A DNA stretch of 64,000 bases, taken from assembly GCA_003241695.1 (NCBI GenBank), contig QFPN01000003.1:248001-312000 (forward strand), read 5' to 3'. This DNA comes from Ancylobacter novellus (GTDB taxonomy: Bacteria > Pseudomonadota > Alphaproteobacteria > Rhizobiales > Methylopilaceae). Below the pieces are notes generated by a model that was not told the origin of the DNA, searched no databases, and saw only the letters and a program-made list of their open reading frames with translations. Made by a program: the position numbers and the translations under genes. Shown here piece after piece: positions 1 to 7,324 of the stretch (positions are counted from its first letter, which is position 1; every line of letters begins with the position of its first letter).

Positions 1-197
1 GCGATGAACATGAGAAGGACGAGCCAGAGCTTGCCGGCGCCCGGCCCGAAGACCGTGGCGAAGACGGCGAGCGCCATGCCGACGATGCCGTACCAGACGG
101 CGCGCTTGGCGCTTTCCTGGTTCGACAGGCCCCCGAGCGAGAGGATGAACAGGATGGACGCGGAGATGTAGGCCGCGGAAACGATGCCGATGCTCAC
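1..197 (-). CDS. pntB: NAD(P) transhydrogenase subunit beta, N-terminal part only
   Basis: The first 65 or so residues of PntB are visible, the rest lies beyond the window edge. The product starts from GTG at 197 and reads VSIGIVSAAYISAS, followed by a hydrophobic stretch and SNQESAKRAVWYG, which is the typical PntB beginning. PntB is the membrane subunit that binds NADP(H) and, with PntA, couples hydride transfer between NADH and NADP+ to proton flow across the inner membrane. It follows pntA by 10 bases on the same strand, so the two are almost certainly co-transcribed. Confidence 0.9.
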   Translation of the reverse strand, partial: MSIGIVSAAYISASILFILSLGGLSNQESAKRAVWYGIVGMALAVFATVFGPGAGKLWLVLLMFI

Positions 198-207
198 AGC
201 GGCCTCC

Positions 208-1782
208 TCAGGACTTCTGGAACATTGCGAGCATGCGGCGCGTCACCAGGAACCCGCCCACGATGTTGATCGAGGCGACCAGGATGGACACGGCTGCAAG
301 CAGGGGCACCATGAAGCCGGACGCGCCGACCTGCAGGAGCGCGCCCAGCACGATGATGCCGGAGATCGCGTTGGTGAGCGCCATCAGCGGCGTGTGCAGC
401 GCATGGCTGACGCCCCAGATCACCTGGAAGCCGACGAAGCAGGCGAGCGCGAAGACGATGAAGTGGCTCATGAAGCTCGCCGGCGCCACGGCGCCCACGA
501 GCAGCATCAGCACCGTGCCCACGCCGAGCAGCGTGACCTGGAACTTCGTCTGCTCCTTGAAAGCGGCGACGTCCCTGGCGCGGCGCTCCTCCGGCGTCGG
601 TTCCTTGACCTTCTCCTTCGGCTTCTGCGCCGCGATCGCCTTCACGGTCGGCGGAGGCGGCGGATAGGTGACCGCGCCCTCATGGGTGACGGTCGCGCCG
701 CGGATGACGTCGTCGGCCATGTTGTGGACGACCTGGCCGTCCTTGGCCGGCGTCAGGTCCGTCATCATGTGACGGATGTTCGTCGCATAGAGCGAAGAGG
801 ACTGCGCCGCCATCCGGCTCGGAAAATCGGTGTAGCCGATGATCACGACGCCGTTCGGCGAGACGACCCTCTGGTCCGGGACCGTCAGCTCGCAGTTGCC
901 GCCGCGCTCGGCCGCGAGGTCGACGATGACCGAGCCGGGCTTCATCGCCTCGACCATGTCCTTCGTCCAGAGCACGGGAGCGTCGCGGCCCGGGATCAGC
1001 GCCGTCGAGATGACGATGTCCATCTGCGGCGCGAGTTCGCGGAACTTCTTGAGCTGGGCCTCGCGGAACTCAGGCGACGAGACCGAGGCGTAACCGCCGG
1101 TCGCGGCGCCGTCCTGCTGCTTCTCCTCGAAGTCGAGATAGACGAAGTTCGCGCCCATCGACTCGATCTGCTCGGCCACTTCCGGCCGGACGTCGAAGGC
1201 GTAGGTCACGGCGCCGAGCGCCGTCGCCGTGCCGATGGCCGCAAGGCCCGCGACGCCGGCGCCGATCACCAGCACCTTGGCCGGCGGCACCTTGCCGGCC
1301 GCCGTGATCTGACCGGTGAAGAACCGCCCGAAATTATTGCCCGCCTCGATCACCGCGCGGTAGCCGGCGATGTTCGCCATGGACGAGAGCGCGTCCATCT
1401 TCTGGGCGCGGCTGATGCGCGGCACCATGTCCATGGCGACGACCGTCCCGCCCGTCTTGGCGGCGGCCTCCAGAAGATCCTTGTTCTGGGCCGGATAGAA
1501 AAACGAGATCAGCGTCTTGCTCGAATCGAGCCGCTCGACCTCGGAGACCTCCGGCGGACGAACCTTGGCGATGACGTCCGCGCGCTGCCAGAGCGCCCCT
1601 GCGGCGTCGACCACCTCCACGCCGGCGGCGCGATAGGCGTCGTCGGTGAACCCGGCGCCGAGGCCGGCGCCGGCCTCGACGAGACACTCATAACCAAGCT
1701 TCTGCAGTTGCGTCGCGCTCTCGGGCGTCATCGCGACGCGCGCCTCGCCCGCGAACAGTTCTTTCGGCGAACCGATCTTCAT
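208..1782 (-). CDS. pntA: NAD(P) transhydrogenase subunit alpha
   Basis: This 524-residue protein is the NAD(H)-binding subunit of the proton-translocating transhydrogenase. The N-terminal two thirds is the soluble alanine-dehydrogenase-like domain with the dinucleotide fold GAGVAGLAAIGTA near residue 175 and the conserved RMAAQSSSLYATN segment near 325. A proline-rich linker (YPPPPPTVKA) leads to a C-terminal part with four hydrophobic helices, so the alpha1 and alpha2 parts, separate in some alphaproteobacteria, are fused here. I chose the ATG at 1782 because GAGGGG lies 6 bases upstream and it gives the standard MKIGSPKE start; an upstream in-frame codon at 1809 has no ribosome site. It is followed immediately by pntB. 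Confidence 0.95.
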   Translation of the reverse strand: MKIGSPKELFAGEARVAMTPESATQLQKLGYECLVEAGAGLGAGFTDDAYRAAGVEVVDAAGALWQRADVIAKVRPPEVSEVERLDSSKTLISFFYPAQNKDLLEAAAKTGGTVVAMDMVPRISRAQKMDALSSMANIAGYRAVIEAGNNFGRFFTGQITAAGKVPPAKVLVIGAGVAGLAAIGTATALGAVTYAFDVRPEVAEQIESMGANFVYLDFEEKQQDGAATGGYASVSSPEFREAQLKKFRELAPQMDIVISTALIPGRDAPVLWTKDMVEAMKPGSVIVDLAAERGGNCELTVPDQRVVSPNGVVIIGYTDFPSRMAAQSSSLYATNIRHMMTDLTPAKDGQVVHNMADDVIRGATVTHEGAVTYPPPPPTVKAIAAQKPKEKVKEPTPEERRARDVAAFKEQTKFQVTLLGVGTVLMLLVGAVAPASFMSHFIVFALACFVGFQVIWGVSHALHTPLMALTNAISGIIVLGALLQVGASGFMVPLLAAVSILVASINIVGGFLVTRRMLAMFQKS

Positions 1783-1965
1783 TGTGCGCCCCTCATGGCG
1801 GATCCTCACGCTAGTGCCGCCAGGATTCGGGACACCAGATCGTCAGCTGATGTTCATCTCCGAAGAAGAGAGAACGGTTTTTCTAATAGTGTTGGACGAA
1901 AAATCCTATCTGGCGGCTGGCGTCGACGTCGAAGAGCGACTGGAACTTCCGGCGCCCCTCAAATA

Positions 1966-2023
1966 GGCGCCGCAAGCCTCCCTATTTGCGGCGTCGAACC
2001 GCCGCAAACCATCAAGGCTTGCG
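1966..2023. other. nested and alternative hairpins between oxidase subunit IV and pntA
   Basis: This lies in the 301-base gap between the end of the oxidase subunit gene and pntA. The 8-mer CGCCGCAA occurs at 1968-1975 and 2000-2007, and its complement TTGCGGCG at 1986-1993, so the middle copy can pair with either flank. An outer pair, CGCAAGCCT (1971-1979) with AGGCTTGCG (2015-2023), encloses the second hairpin. One arrangement could end transcription after the upstream gene and the other let it continue into pntA, but there is no clear T-run. The rest of the gap (1783-1965) is AT-richer than its surroundings and may hold a pntA promoter; no confident -35/-10 pair was found. Confidence 0.5.
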
Positions 2024-2083
2024 CCCTGAATTCAGAAGACCTGTCGAGTTCGCAAGGATGCGATCCCCGTTTCCCGACGGCTT

Positions 2084-2377
2084 TCAGCCGAACAGGAACC
2101 AGAGACCGACCGTCACGACGCCGGCGATCACGACGGGCACGATGGTGCCCTTCTCACTCATGGCGCCGATGACGCCCGTCACGATGGCGAGGATGACGCC
2201 GAACGCCGTCAGACCCCAGGCGCCCGAAACGCCGCCGATGCCGAGCGCGATCACGACGAGGATGATCGCCGCGGTCGCAACCTTCGAAAGCTTCATGACG
2301 AGCGCGTAGGTCCGCTCGTGCTCCGCATAGTCGTTGCCGGTCGCGGTGGCGTACTCGGTGTGGGCGTGTTCGGCCAT
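2084..2377 (-). CDS. aa3-type cytochrome c oxidase subunit IV family protein
   Basis: A 97-residue protein with a short polar N-terminus containing HERTYALVMKLSK, then about three closely packed hydrophobic segments (ATAAIILVVIALGIGG, WGLTAFGVILAIVTGVIGA, IVPVVIAGVVTVGLWFLFG). The leading YAEHERTYALVM segment matches the bacterial aa3-type oxidase subunit IV family (PF07835), a small accessory helix of the terminal oxidase; the following hydrophobic part is longer than in the classical single-helix subunit. The ATG at 2377 follows GAGGAAACC and is preferred over an upstream in-frame codon at 2443. Location next to pntAB on the same strand is common in alphaproteobacteria, so an operon with pntAB is likely. 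Confidence 0.75.
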   Translation of the reverse strand: MAEHAHTEYATATGNDYAEHERTYALVMKLSKVATAAIILVVIALGIGGVSGAWGLTAFGVILAIVTGVIGAMSEKGTIVPVVIAGVVTVGLWFLFG

Positions 2378-2454
2378 GCGGGTTTCCTCGACTGACTTGT
2401 TTTTCGTCTTTGGCCGTGTAGCCGAAACGGCCGAAGGCGGCAATCACTGTAATA

Positions 2455-2468
2455 TCTGGCATGCCAGA
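2455..2468. promoter_or_regulatory. 14-bp perfect palindrome upstream of the oxidase IV-pntAB unit
   Basis: TCTGGCATGCCAGA is a perfect palindrome 77 bases upstream of the oxidase subunit start. Twelve of its bases recur at 27048-27059, at nearly the same distance from the deacetylase gene start. The position and symmetry suggest a dimeric repressor or activator site, but I do not recognise the regulator. Confidence 0.4.
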
Positions 2469-2609
2469 ATACCAGATCTTTAAAAGAAAAGAAAAATCAA
2501 TGCGCTACGCATAAACGGACCGTGGAGGCGGTCGGCTCGCGCCGCGATTTCGCCCGAAAGGCCAAAATTGCGGCGTCACCGCGGCGTTTCGCTTGCGCCG
2601 CGCCACGCT

Positions 2610-3974
2610 TCAGGAAGCGAGCCCGACGGTCTCGAGCGCGGTCGTCTGGCGCGCCTCCACCGCAGGCGTCGAAAAGCCGTCCATCGCCTCGCGGAACAGC
2701 CCCGCGAAATTGAGCTCTGCGGCGAGATGCAGGAACACGCCGCCGAGCCCGATCGCGGCCCGGTCCATGAACACGAACTCCCGCGGGACGGTCACCGGTC
2801 CCTTGCGCTTCAGCTCCTGAGCCACCTGGAAGGCCTGCTTGCGTCCGTACTCGCCGGGCGAGACGCCGTCGGCGATGGTGCGGACGCGGTCGTCGAGCAG
2901 CGGCCCGTAGATGAAGCGCGCCCAGATGTTCAGCACGTCGATCAGGTCGCGGCTCAGTCCCTTGAAGCCCCAGGTCTCGTAGGCCTGCACCACGCGCGCG
3001 TCGTCGCCGTCGCGCAAGCCTTCGTAGAGGTCCACCACCCCGCCCACGAAGCGCGCGGGGAAGATGCGGATGCAGCCATAGTCCAGCAGATTGATGCCCT
3101 GCGGCTCGCCGTCGTCGAGATAGGCTGCGTAGTTGCCGAGATGGGGATCGCCATGAATGACGCCGTGGCTCGAAAACGGCCCCCACCAGGCCTTGAACAT
3201 CGCGACCGCGAGCCGGTTGCGCGTTTCGAGCGGCGCTGACTTGAAGTCGAGCAGTTTTCTCCCCTCGAGCCAGTCGAGGGTAAGCAATCGCCCCGTCGAG
3301 AGTTCCGGATGGACGCCCGGCACCCGCACCTCGGGCGTCTCGGCCAGCATCAGCGCATAGAGCGCCGCGTGCTTCGCTTCGCGCCGGTAGTCGAGCTCCT
3401 CGCGGATGCGTGCGCCGATTTCCTCCACGATCTGGCTGGTGTCGATTGAGGAATCGAAGCGACGCCGCAGGTCGAACAGCAGGCGAAGCTGGCCGAGGTC
3501 CGCCTCCACGGCGGAGGCCATGTCCGGATATTGGAGCTTCACGGCGAGCGGGCGGCCGTCGGTCGTCGTCGCGCGATGCACCTGCCCGAGCGAGGCGGCG
3601 GCGGCCGGTTCCTTCTCGAACGATCCGAATCTTTCAAGCCAGTCCGGCCCGAGTTCGGCCGCCATCCTGCGACGCACGAAGCCGTAGCCCATCGGCGGCG
3701 CGTCGGACTGGAGTTGGGTCAGCTCCGCGGCGTATTCGGGCGGCAGCGCGTCCGGGATCGTGGCGAGGAGCTGCGCCACCTTCATGATCGGACCCTTGAG
3801 CCCGCCGAGCGCCGCCCGCAGATCAGCGGCGCGCTCCGCCCGGCCTTCGGCGCGCCCGAACAGCTGCGCCTGCGCGATCCGCGCCGCCACGCCGCCCACA
3901 TTGGCGCCGACGCGGGCGTAGCGGCCCATGCGGGCGGACAGGCGGTTTCGTTCGATATCGCGGTCGGCGGGCAT
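2610..3974 (-). CDS. ABC1/AarF/UbiB-family atypical kinase
   Basis: A 454-residue member of the ABC1 (UbiB/Coq8) protein-kinase-like family. Visible family features in order are the N-terminal segment GPIMKVAQLLA in place of the KxGQ motif (the Gly is Ala here), the alanine-rich nucleotide loop AAASLGQVHRA, the lysine in LAVKLQYP, the ExD motif EELDYRREA, the catalytic HGDPHLGN and the metal-binding DYG in LLDYGC. Members support ubiquinone biosynthesis or lipid metabolism as ATPases; which role applies here is not shown. The ATG at 3974 follows GGAGACAG and is preferred over an in-frame codon 20 residues upstream. It is divergent from the toxin-antitoxin pair. Confidence 0.85.
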   Translation of the reverse strand: MPADRDIERNRLSARMGRYARVGANVGGVAARIAQAQLFGRAEGRAERAADLRAALGGLKGPIMKVAQLLATIPDALPPEYAAELTQLQSDAPPMGYGFVRRRMAAELGPDWLERFGSFEKEPAAAASLGQVHRATTTDGRPLAVKLQYPDMASAVEADLGQLRLLFDLRRRFDSSIDTSQIVEEIGARIREELDYRREAKHAALYALMLAETPEVRVPGVHPELSTGRLLTLDWLEGRKLLDFKSAPLETRNRLAVAMFKAWWGPFSSHGVIHGDPHLGNYAAYLDDGEPQGINLLDYGCIRIFPARFVGGVVDLYEGLRDGDDARVVQAYETWGFKGLSRDLIDVLNIWARFIYGPLLDDRVRTIADGVSPGEYGRKQAFQVAQELKRKGPVTVPREFVFMDRAAIGLGGVFLHLAAELNFAGLFREAMDGFSTPAVEARQTTALETVGLAS

Positions 3975-4057
3975 CGTCTGTCTCCGGCGGAGCCGATTGG
4001 CGCCGCGATGGAAGATCCATATCTTACGGATCATGCATAGCTTATGAGGCGAGCAGG

Positions 4058-4318
4058 ATGATCAAGGTCAGCGCCGCGGATTTTCAGCGCAATATCGGGC
4101 GCTATCAGGACCTTGCATTGCGCGAGCCGGTCACGATCACGCGCAACGGCCGCCCCCGCACGGTGATGATCTCCACCGAGGAATACGCGCGGCTGCGCCG
4201 CGGAGATCGCGAGGCGATCCGTCCGGAAGAGATTTCAGACGAAGAACTCGAGGCCGTCATGCGCGCCGAGCCGCCCTCGGAAGCCGCCGAATATGACGAC
4301 GAAATGCGCGGCTCATGA
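4058..4318 (+). CDS. Phd/YefM-family antitoxin
   Basis: An 86-residue protein with the Phd/YefM fold: MIKVSAADFQRNIGRYQDLALREPVTITRNGRPRTVMIS is the DNA-binding dimerisation part, and the acidic C-terminal tail (EEISDEELEAVMRAEPPSEAAEYDDEM) would wrap and neutralise the toxin. Antitoxins of this family usually repress their own operon. The toxin gene start overlaps its stop codon as ATGA at 4315-4318, the usual arrangement for translational coupling. The partner toxin appears frameshifted, so the antitoxin may now be an orphan. Confidence 0.85.
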   Translation: MIKVSAADFQRNIGRYQDLALREPVTITRNGRPRTVMISTEEYARLRRGDREAIRPEEISDEELEAVMRAEPPSEAAEYDDEMRGS

Positions 4319-4739
4319 GCTTTCCCGAGCCGGCGCCCGGACAGGTCATCGGCTACTCGTATCTCTGGAACAGGAACGCGGCCAGCAGGAGGGAATCAAG
4401 AACCGTCCCTGCGCGCTTCTCCTTGCGATGACGGATCGCCACGGCCGACGCGTCGCCATCGTGTTGCCGATCACGCATCGGCCGCCGGCCGATCCCTCCG
4501 ACGCGGTCGAGATTCCGCAGGCGACGAAGAGGCGGCTTGGACTTGATGAGGACCGGTCCTGGATCGTGCTCGCGGAAGCGAACCGCTTCACGTGGCCCGG
4601 TCCAGACCTGAGACCGAGACGGCCCAACGATCCGGCGAGCCTGCTCTACGGCGTGTTGCCTCGAAGTCTTTTCGAGGACGTGCGTCGGAAATTCGTCGCT
4701 CGCGTCAAGGCCGGCCGCGCCGGACTGGTCGGACGCTGA
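4315..4739 (+). pseudogene. PemK/MazF-like toxin with a single-base frameshift
   Basis: Starting at ATG 4315, which overlaps the antitoxin stop, the frame reads MSFPEPAPGQVIGYSYLW, the usual N-terminus of this PemK-like growth-inhibitor family, then soon stops. The rest of the protein (EQERGQQEGIKNRPCALLLAM through VAIVLPITHRPPADP, SWIVLAEANRFTWPGPDLRP and LLYGVLPRSLFEDVRRKF) is in the neighbouring frame to 4739. The switch falls at the TGGAAC near 4366-4371; one extra G there would join the two parts into a full-length toxin. It is therefore an inactivated gene, a programmed frameshift or a sequencing error. An ATG at 4293 opens the second frame but lacks the conserved N-terminus and lies inside the antitoxin gene. 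Confidence 0.75.
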
Positions 4740-4742
4740 TCG

Positions 4743-5384
4743 TCACCCCGCCCGCTTGATGCGGACGATCTTGAAGAAGCCCGCCGGAAACGCCGGTTGG
4801 ACGTCGATCACGGTCATGTCGCCCGCCTTCGCGGCCCAGGCCCGCAGCCGGCTCACCTTGAAGTCGGAGGACCAGCCCATCCTGGCGACGAGCGGAGCGA
4901 CCGCGGTCTCGATCTTCATGGGCAGACCGCCTTCGGCCCCCATCTTGGACGCGATCACGATCTCGCCGCCGGGCTTCAGCACGCGGCGCATCTCGTCGAG
5001 CGCGGCCTCGGGGTCGGGAACCAGCGTGATGACGAAGGGAACGGTGACGGCGTCGAAGCTCGCGTCGGGGAAGCCGAGCCGGCAAGCGTCCATGGCGACG
5101 ACGGCGCGCACGTGGGAGAGGTTTTCTTCCCGCACCTTCTCCAGCGCCTTGGCGAGCATGTGGACCGACAGGTCGACGCCGACCACCCGCACGTTGCGCG
5201 GATAGTGCCGCAGCACCAGGCCGGTTCCGACGCCGACCTCGAGAATGTCCGGCCCGCAGGCCGCGGCGGCGGCCGCCGTCCGGCGCTGCGCGTCGGCCAG
5301 CAGCTTCACATAGACCCTGTCGTAGATCGGGGCCCACTTCTCGTAGGCGCGCTTCTGACCCTCGAGATCGTACTGAACGCTCAC
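4743..5384 (-). CDS. class I SAM methyltransferase, PmtA-like
   Basis: A 213-residue Rossmann-fold methyltransferase. Motif I is DILEVGVGTGLVLRHYP near residue 45, followed by the acidic VVGVDLS, the DAxxLxFPDASFDAV post-I segment and LKPGGEIVIASK. The start QYDLEGQKRAYEKWAPIYDRVY resembles Rhodobacter-type phosphatidylethanolamine N-methyltransferase (PmtA), which makes phosphatidylcholine from PE. Ubiquinone or other small-molecule methyltransferases share the fold, so the substrate is uncertain. The GTG at 5384 with GAGGTGG just upstream fits better than a start 31 residues earlier inside mnmA. It lies 13 bases after mnmA on the same strand. Confidence 0.7.
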   Translation of the reverse strand: MSVQYDLEGQKRAYEKWAPIYDRVYVKLLADAQRRTAAAAAACGPDILEVGVGTGLVLRHYPRNVRVVGVDLSVHMLAKALEKVREENLSHVRAVVAMDACRLGFPDASFDAVTVPFVITLVPDPEAALDEMRRVLKPGGEIVIASKMGAEGGLPMKIETAVAPLVARMGWSSDFKVSRLRAWAAKAGDMTVIDVQPAFPAGFFKIVRIKRAG

Positions 5385-5397
5385 GCCGCCACCTCGT

Positions 5398-6561
5398 TCA
5401 CGCAGCCGCCCGCCGGGCGCCCTCGGCCGCGCGGATGATCCCGCCGCCGAGCACGCGCGCGCCGCTCGCTTCGTCATAGAGCGCGCAGGCCTGCCCGGGC
5501 GCGACGCCGGTCTCGCCCTCGATCAGCTCGACCTCCGCCTCTCCCGCTCCGAGCGGCCGCAGCAGCGCGGGCGCCGGCGCACGGGTCGAGCGCACCTTGG
5601 CCAGAACCGGCAGGCCGCGCTCGCCGATCGCCTCGACCTCGCCGTCCCCGAGCCAGTTCAGGCTGCGGATAATGACCTTGCGCACGCCGAGCGCCTCGCG
5701 CGGGCCGACCACGACCGTGCGCGCCGCAGCGTCGATCCTCACCACGTAGAGCGGCTCGCCGGCCGCGAGGCCAAGGCCCTTGCGCTGGCCGACCGTGTAG
5801 CGGACGACGCCCTCGTGGCGGCCGAGCTCGCGGCCGGACAGGTCGACGATCGGACCGGGCTCCGCCGCGCCGGGCTTCAGCCGCTCGATGACGTCGGCGT
5901 AGCCGCCCTGCGGCACGAAGCAGATGTCCTGGCTGTCGGGCTTCTCGGCGACCGACAGCCCGAGCGCGCGCGCGAAGCCGCGGACCTCGGCCTTGCCGAA
6001 CTCGCCGAGCGGAAAGCGCAGTCGGGCGAGCTGTTCCGGCGTGGTGCCGTAAAGGAAATAGCTCTGGTCGCGGGCGTCGTCGGCGGGGCGGTAGAGGCCG
6101 CGGCGACCGTCCGGCAGAGCGCGCGAGGCGACGTAGTGCCCGGTCGCGAGCGCGGCGGCGCCGAGGTCGCGCGCCATGTCGAGCAGGTCGACGAACTTGA
6201 CCGTCTGGTTGCAGGCGACGCACGGGATCGGCGTCTCGCCCTTGGCGTAGGCCTCCGCGAAAGGTTCGATCACCGCCTCGCGGAAGCGGCGCTCGTAGTC
6301 GAGCACGTAATGCGGAATGCCGAGCCGGGCGGCGACGTCGCGGGCGTCGTGGATGTCGCGGCCGGCGCAGCAGGCGCCCTTGCGCGCGGTCGCCGCGCCG
6401 TGGTCGTAGAGCTGCAGCGTGACGCCGACGACGTCGTAGCCCGCGCGCGCGACGAGGCCCGCGACGACCGAGGAGTCGACGCCGCCCGACATCGCGACCA
6501 CGACGCGGGAGGCGGCGCGGGGTCCGGGAAGGTCGAGATCGATGTCGGGCCAGTCCGGCAC
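5398..6561 (-). CDS. mnmA: tRNA-specific 2-thiouridylase
   Basis: MnmA installs sulfur at C2 of the wobble uridine U34 of tRNAs for Lys, Glu and Gln, using ATP and sulfur relayed from IscS. The PP-loop AMSGGVDSSVVAG is near the N-terminus, the first catalytic cysteine is in PCVACNQTVKF and the second in SQDICFVPQGG. The C-terminal GQRKGLGLAAGEPLYVV and GGGII segments are family typical. The start is uncertain: GTG at 6561 (387 residues) has GAAGGA at a slightly long spacing, while a TTG at 6618 has no ribosome site. The methyltransferase gene follows 13 bases downstream, so both may form one unit. Confidence 0.92.
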   Translation of the reverse strand: MPDWPDIDLDLPGPRAASRVVVAMSGGVDSSVVAGLVARAGYDVVGVTLQLYDHGAATARKGACCAGRDIHDARDVAARLGIPHYVLDYERRFREAVIEPFAEAYAKGETPIPCVACNQTVKFVDLLDMARDLGAAALATGHYVASRALPDGRRGLYRPADDARDQSYFLYGTTPEQLARLRFPLGEFGKAEVRGFARALGLSVAEKPDSQDICFVPQGGYADVIERLKPGAAEPGPIVDLSGRELGRHEGVVRYTVGQRKGLGLAAGEPLYVVRIDAAARTVVVGPREALGVRKVIIRSLNWLGDGEVEAIGERGLPVLAKVRSTRAPAPALLRPLGAGEAEVELIEGETGVAPGQACALYDEASGARVLGGGIIRAAEGARRAAA

Positions 6562-6646
6562 GGCGCTGCGGCGTCCTTCGGCGTTCGAGGAGAAAACGGA
6601 ACGGGTCTTATCTCGCAACGCTGCGTGACGGAAGCGTGTCGCGCCT

Positions 6647-7312
6647 TCAGCTCGTCGTCGCCTTCACCGACTTGAGCGAGCCGAGCGGGATGCGCAGGTC
6701 GCCGATCAGCAGCACGGCCTGGCCGGTGGAGAGGTCGACGCCGTCGACGATGCCGGAAACCTCCGAGGTCACCGTCACGGCGTTGCCGTCCGAATCCTTG
6801 GCGTCGATCGAGAGCGTGTAGAGGCCGTCGGGCGCGTTGGAGCCGGTCGTGGTCTTGCCGTCCCAGGCGAAGTCCTGGTCACCGTATTTCATGTCGATCG
6901 AGCCGGTATAGACCGTCGCCCCCGCGGCGTTTCGCACGGTGACCGTGCCGGTGACGGCGTCCTTCGGCGAATTCACCGTCCAGGTCGCCGAGCCGCTCTT
7001 CAGCATCGCGGTGTCGCCGTCGGCCGCGATCGTGCGGCCGACGAGTCCGAGCGCGGTGCCGGCCTGCGCGGTCTGGCTCGAAACCAGCAGCGACGTCAGC
7101 GTGTCGTTGGTCTTGAGCTGCTGCTCGACGCCCGCAAACTGCACCAGTTGCTGAGTGAACTGGTTGGTGTCGAGCGGGTCGAGCGGGTTCTGGTTCTTGA
7201 GCTGCGTGGTGAGCAGCGTCAGGAAGGTGGTGAAGTTGCTCGCGAGCGTGGTCGCGGAACTCGACGTCGAGGACGTGGAGCTCGTGGTGGTGGAAACGCC
7301 GTCGATCGCCAT
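6647..7312 (-). CDS. flgD: flagellar hook capping protein
   Basis: FlgD forms the cap that guides assembly of hook subunits FlgE outside the cell. The 221-residue sequence has a Ser/Thr-rich export segment, the conserved FLTLLTTQLKNQNPLDPLDTNQFTQQLVQFAGVEQQ region at about residues 30-65, and a C-terminal part with the FLgD tudor/Ig-like repeats ending in VLLIGDLRIPLGSLKSVK. ATG at 7312 has AGGACGAG upstream. It follows fliK by 12 bases and is presumably read from the sigma-54 promoter upstream of fliK. Confidence 0.95.
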   Translation of the reverse strand: MAIDGVSTTTSSTSSTSSSATTLASNFTTFLTLLTTQLKNQNPLDPLDTNQFTQQLVQFAGVEQQLKTNDTLTSLLVSSQTAQAGTALGLVGRTIAADGDTAMLKSGSATWTVNSPKDAVTGTVTVRNAAGATVYTGSIDMKYGDQDFAWDGKTTTGSNAPDGLYTLSIDAKDSDGNAVTVTSEVSGIVDGVDLSTGQAVLLIGDLRIPLGSLKSVKATTS

Positions 7313-7324
7313 CTCGTCCTGTCC

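Noticed and set aside
184..2172. A 662-codon open frame opposite pntA.
   Set aside because: His/Arg/Asp-rich shadow; pntA in the other strand is complete and family-typical.
4293..4739. Toxin gene read as intact from ATG 4293.
   Set aside because: This start lies inside the antitoxin gene and gives an N-terminus unlike the family, while the conserved N-terminus is seen in another frame from 4315.
6562..6618. TTG at 6618 as the mnmA start.
   Set aside because: No ribosome site and 19 extra residues before the usual N-terminus; GTG 6561 is preferred, though not proven.
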